Below, in pieces: positions 4,104-6,739 of a stretch of 6,739 nucleotides of DNA. The notes under the pieces are model-generated. The model was not told the DNA's origin, did not search any database, and was given only the letters and a program-made list of their open reading frames with translations. A program made the translations under genes and the position numbers. This DNA comes from a candidate division WOR-1 bacterium RIFOXYB2_FULL_48_7 (GTDB taxonomy: Bacteria; Margulisbacteria; WOR-1; O2-12-FULL-45-9; XYB2-FULL-48-7): assembly GCA_001771615.1 (NCBI GenBank), contig MEUF01000067.1:8706-15444 (forward strand). Direction: 5' to 3'. Positions within the stretch are counted from its first letter, which is position 1. Each line of letters opens with the position of its first letter.

Positions 4104-6739
4104 ATGAAAAAAGTTCTGCCGCTCTTGCTGTTGCTGCTGGCCTTGGGTAGTTTTGGCTTTTCCGAAAAACCGGCCCCCAAAAATTCTGGTGTATTTTCAT
4201 ATGATGAAAAAGCCCAAAAAATCCTTAGCCTCAATAAGACTGCCCCCGAAATGGTCCGTTTACATCTGGTTTCTGTGACCGTTGACCAGCCGACCTACTG
4301 GCCGAACGAAGATGTCTATCTCAAAGCCCTTTTCCCCAACTATCCCAATCAAACCGTGGAAATCTGGCTGATGAAAAAAGATGCCAACAAGCAGCTGGTG
4401 GGAAAATATCGATTGGATGCCAATGGAGTGCTTGTTGCCAAAATTATGCAGGGGAGTAAAACCCGCCTGGAACTTGGCGAATACCAGGTTACCGCCAAGC
4501 TAACCAGTAAAAAGTTTGAAGACTTGACGACATTTTCTGTCATTGAAGGGGCTTTGGGGGCGGTCTCCTTTGCTCATGAGTTTAAAAATCTGACTGATGC
4601 CAAGGAGCTTCCCAAGGTCTCGGGCGGCTGGTTCCTCGGTAATGCCCAAGGGGTGGGGGTCAGGTGGGGAAATGGGTTGAATGTCAAAAATCAAATCAGA
4701 ATACTCAATCAACCTTACTCGGGCAAGGTTCAGATTTTGAGCCGTTGTTTCCTGCCTGGCTGCGATGGAATAGAAGCCGGGCCGATGGTTACCCAAGAAG
4801 TAAAAAACGGCTGGCTGGAAACAGTCTTAGATGTCAGTAGCCATTCCGGCCCCTTTGAAATAGAAGTTATTACCCCCAAAGGGAGCGTTCGCCATCTTTT
4901 CGCCAAATCCGGCCACGTAGAGAGACGTACCTTTGCTTTGTCACAAGGGTTGACCAATAAATTCCTGGGGACTGTGGCGCCGTATGCCGGGACAAAGGCG
5001 ATTACCGGACGCGATATATACTATTTACTCGAGGGGACGCAAGCCGATGATCCGCTGGAATTGTTTGAACCAGTGGCTGCCGGCGGTCTGACCAAAATTA
5101 AAGTCAAAAAAAATCTCTTTAATGCCCGCATAGCTGTTTTTACTCCAAAAGCTGGCGATGATTATTTTGCCGTGACGGAAATACCCGTGGCCCAGAATTT
5201 ACCTGCCGGCAGGGAGCTGAAAATTAGCGTAAAATCACCGTATTCCCTGATAGTCATTGCCGGCTTTTTAGGTGGGACAAAGAAATTCTATCAGGGTTGG
5301 GGAATTGTTTTTACTCCCAGCACTCTGGCCTGTGAGGTAAAAACTCCCAAATCATCCGGAGGGCCGCTGCAGGAATACGAGGTCGGAGTCAGGGTTTATG
5401 ATCGGGCGACAAACCAGGGGTTGGCCACAACTGGCATCCTGACAATCTATGACAATCGGGTGTTATCGGAAAAAGAGAGCGAAAAATTAGTTTCAGCCAT
5501 CGGCGATTCAACCCGCTCGCTCTCGGATTATTTTTCTTCCTGGCATGACTTTACCGGCGTTGCCAAAGAAGAAACGGTTGCCACTCCCAATCTTGGTTTC
5601 GGCAGCAAATCCCAACTCCCTGCCACTTCTTATAAGAAAACGGCGGCCGATGACTATTCCCCGCCGCCGCTCCCTTCGAGCTATCAGAGCGACCAACAGG
5701 TTAGCGGTAAAATCTCCGCGACAGAGCAGCCGGAAATCAGGCTTGATGATAAAAAGGTCATCTATTGCGGGCTGGTTCAGACAAATACCCAGGGGCTGGT
5801 CCTGACAAAATTTAAACTTCCGCCGCAGACCGGGCGCTGTCAGGCCAGGTTTGTGGCCGTCAAGGGCTTTGAATATGCGCACGATATTGCTGATTTTGAT
5901 GTAGTGAAGAGGTCATTTGTGGAAACCAGCCTCAATCCCTTGCTTTTGCCAGGGGCCGAAATTACGGCAACTGCTTTGGTGGTGAACGGATCGGGCGATC
6001 AATTGATCCTTAAACTTGCCGGGGCCGGTTTACCCGAGCCTATTGTTAGGACCATCACCAAAGGGCAGGAGGAAATATCATTCCGCTTGCTCGGTGGCGA
6101 ATCCGGCGAGCTGCACTTGACCTTGAGCGAGAAAAACGGCCGGGTAGTCGATGAAAAAATGGTTAAATTACGCAACCCGGTCAAGTTTATGACAACCTTT
6201 TCGGAATTGATCGTTTCAAATGGCGAAGGGGTGCGGATCCGCAAAGGGGAAAGGGTTGGGGTTTACATGAATGCCGGGCAGCTATTGTCGGGAATGGTCA
6301 ACAATGTTGTTACGACCATGTATTCATGGTTTGGGCACGCAGAAGCGCTGAGTGCCGCGGCCGCCGCCAGGGCAATGCTGCTGAGTTCGATTGAACATCA
6401 GGTTATTTCTGATGAAGGAATGCGCGACCGTCTTAAGTCAGACCTTAACAAAACAGTCCGTGATTTGGAACAGGCCTTTTATGATCAGGACGCCAAGTTG
6501 TTCCGGCCTTATCCGGGCCTTGCTCCCAGCCAGCTTTGGAGCGCCTGGGCAGCCAAAAACCTGGAATTGACAGCGCAATATTTGTCGCAATCACCAAAAT
6601 TAAAGGTTGAATTCAGCGAGACAATCAGTAAAGCAACAGCCATGTCAACGTCGGTCAACGCCAAACTTAAACAACTTGGGCAAGGGGCCTTACTGCAACA
6701 GGCAGACCAAAATGCCCTGCCAATTACAGTCAACGGAAA
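4104..6739 (+). CDS. Secreted alpha-2-macroglobulin-like protein lacking the thioester motif (3' end outside window)
   Basis: The frame is open from ATG 4104 to the window edge (878 codons, no stop), so this is a 5' partial of a larger protein; bacterial macroglobulins are commonly about 1,500-1,900 aa. Residues 1-20 form a Sec signal peptide (MKK, then a Leu-rich core, likely cut after GFS). There is no lipobox; the first Cys is residue 215. Residues about 51-147 resemble an MG2 domain, with DQPTYWPNEDVYLKA in place of the usual YRPGE. About 150-410 are beta-rich and likely MG-type, with Cys215 and Cys220 close together. About 411-480 resemble the bait-region domain (VGVRVYDRAT, ILTIYDNRVL). 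About 485-535 form a Pro/Ser-rich linker with PPPLPSSY. About 550-625 match the A2M core domain (GLVQTNTQGLVLTKFKLPP, RFVAVKGFEYAHD). From about 725 a helical toroid-like region begins. Where CxEQ is expected, FGHAEAL (743-749) stands, so no thioester can form. It is probably extracytoplasmic, as in YfaS-like proteins; its function is unknown. Family call is good, role uncertain. Confidence 0.85.
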   Translation, partial: MKKVLPLLLLLLALGSFGFSEKPAPKNSGVFSYDEKAQKILSLNKTAPEMVRLHLVSVTVDQPTYWPNEDVYLKALFPNYPNQTVEIWLMKKDANKQLVGKYRLDANGVLVAKIMQGSKTRLELGEYQVTAKLTSKKFEDLTTFSVIEGALGAVSFAHEFKNLTDAKELPKVSGGWFLGNAQGVGVRWGNGLNVKNQIRILNQPYSGKVQILSRCFLPGCDGIEAGPMVTQEVKNGWLETVLDVSSHSGPFEIEVITPKGSVRHLFAKSGHVERRTFALSQGLTNKFLGTVAPYAGTKAITGRDIYYLLEGTQADDPLELFEPVAAGGLTKIKVKKNLFNARIAVFTPKAGDDYFAVTEIPVAQNLPAGRELKISVKSPYSLIVIAGFLGGTKKFYQGWGIVFTPSTLACEVKTPKSSGGPLQEYEVGVRVYDRATNQGLATTGILTIYDNRVLSEKESEKLVSAIGDSTRSLSDYFSSWHDFTGVAKEETVATPNLGFGSKSQLPATSYKKTAADDYSPPPLPSSYQSDQQVSGKISATEQPEIRLDDKKVIYCGLVQTNTQGLVLTKFKLPPQTGRCQARFVAVKGFEYAHDIADFDVVKRSFVETSLNPLLLPGAEITATALVVNGSGDQLILKLAGAGLPEPIVRTITKGQEEISFRLLGGESGELHLTLSEKNGRVVDEKMVKLRNPVKFMTTFSELIVSNGEGVRIRKGERVGVYMNAGQLLSGMVNNVVTTMYSWFGHAEALSAAAAARAMLLSSIEHQVISDEGMRDRLKSDLNKTVRDLEQAFYDQDAKLFRPYPGLAPSQLWSAWAAKNLELTAQYLSQSPKLKVEFSETISKATAMSTSVNAKLKQLGQGALLQQADQNALPITVNG

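Noticed and set aside
5508..5882. 124-codon minus-strand frame, and an 86-codon plus-strand frame at 5545-5805
   Set aside because: Both overlap the bait-like linker and core domain of the macroglobulin-like gene, whose own frame is continuous and matches known domains. The plus-strand product is Arg/Pro/Ser-rich, typical of a frame-shifted reading.
4104..6739. The long gene as a pseudogene or as several small genes
   Set aside because: I read the frame from 4104 to the window end by hand and found no stop or frame break. The lack of a stop is due to the window edge.

Overview
The window reads as densely packed bacterial chromosome with all genes on the + strand. Base composition is roughly balanced, the intergenic gaps are 45 bp or less, and I see no mobile elements, CRISPR arrays or RNA genes. 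Five protein-coding genes fill it: the 3' end of gltB, complete gltD, a complete DEAD-box RNA helicase, a complete pyruvoyl-dependent arginine decarboxylase (pdaD), and the first 878 codons of a large secreted alpha-2-macroglobulin-like protein that runs off the right edge. The bacterial GltB/GltD pair and the Sec-targeted bacterial-type macroglobulin point to a bacterium. An archaeal-type arginine decarboxylase and little intergenic space would suit an uncultured candidate-phylum lineage, but the sequence alone does not fix the taxonomy.

Layout. Positions 1-2191 hold the NADPH-dependent glutamate synthase operon (gltB end overlapping gltD by 8 bp, with a good Shine-Dalgarno for gltD). After a 28-bp gap comes the helicase (2220 or 2226 to 3452). 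It has no Shine-Dalgarno, but a perfect extended -10 element sits directly on its start. After a 45-bp gap comes pdaD (3498-4085), again with no Shine-Dalgarno but with a TTGACA/17 bp/TAATAT promoter ending only 13 bp before the ATG. Eighteen bp further on, with a clear AAGGAG ribosome binding site, the macroglobulin-like gene starts at 4104 and stays open to the window end.

How the genes relate. GltB and GltD form one enzyme that makes glutamate from glutamine and 2-oxoglutarate. PdaD decarboxylates arginine to agmatine, an entry to polyamines. The helicase is a general RNA-remodelling enzyme. The macroglobulin-like protein acts outside the cytoplasm and has no evident functional tie to pdaD, although the two are probably co-transcribed.

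The points most worth a second look are (i) the macroglobulin-like protein, which keeps the recognisable A2M domain order but has HAEA where the thioester CxEQ should be, no lipobox, and a Pro/Ser-rich bait-like linker; and (ii) the contrast between leaderless or near-leaderless starts at the helicase and pdaD and Shine-Dalgarno starts at the downstream operon genes. I did not find a convincing wholly new system.
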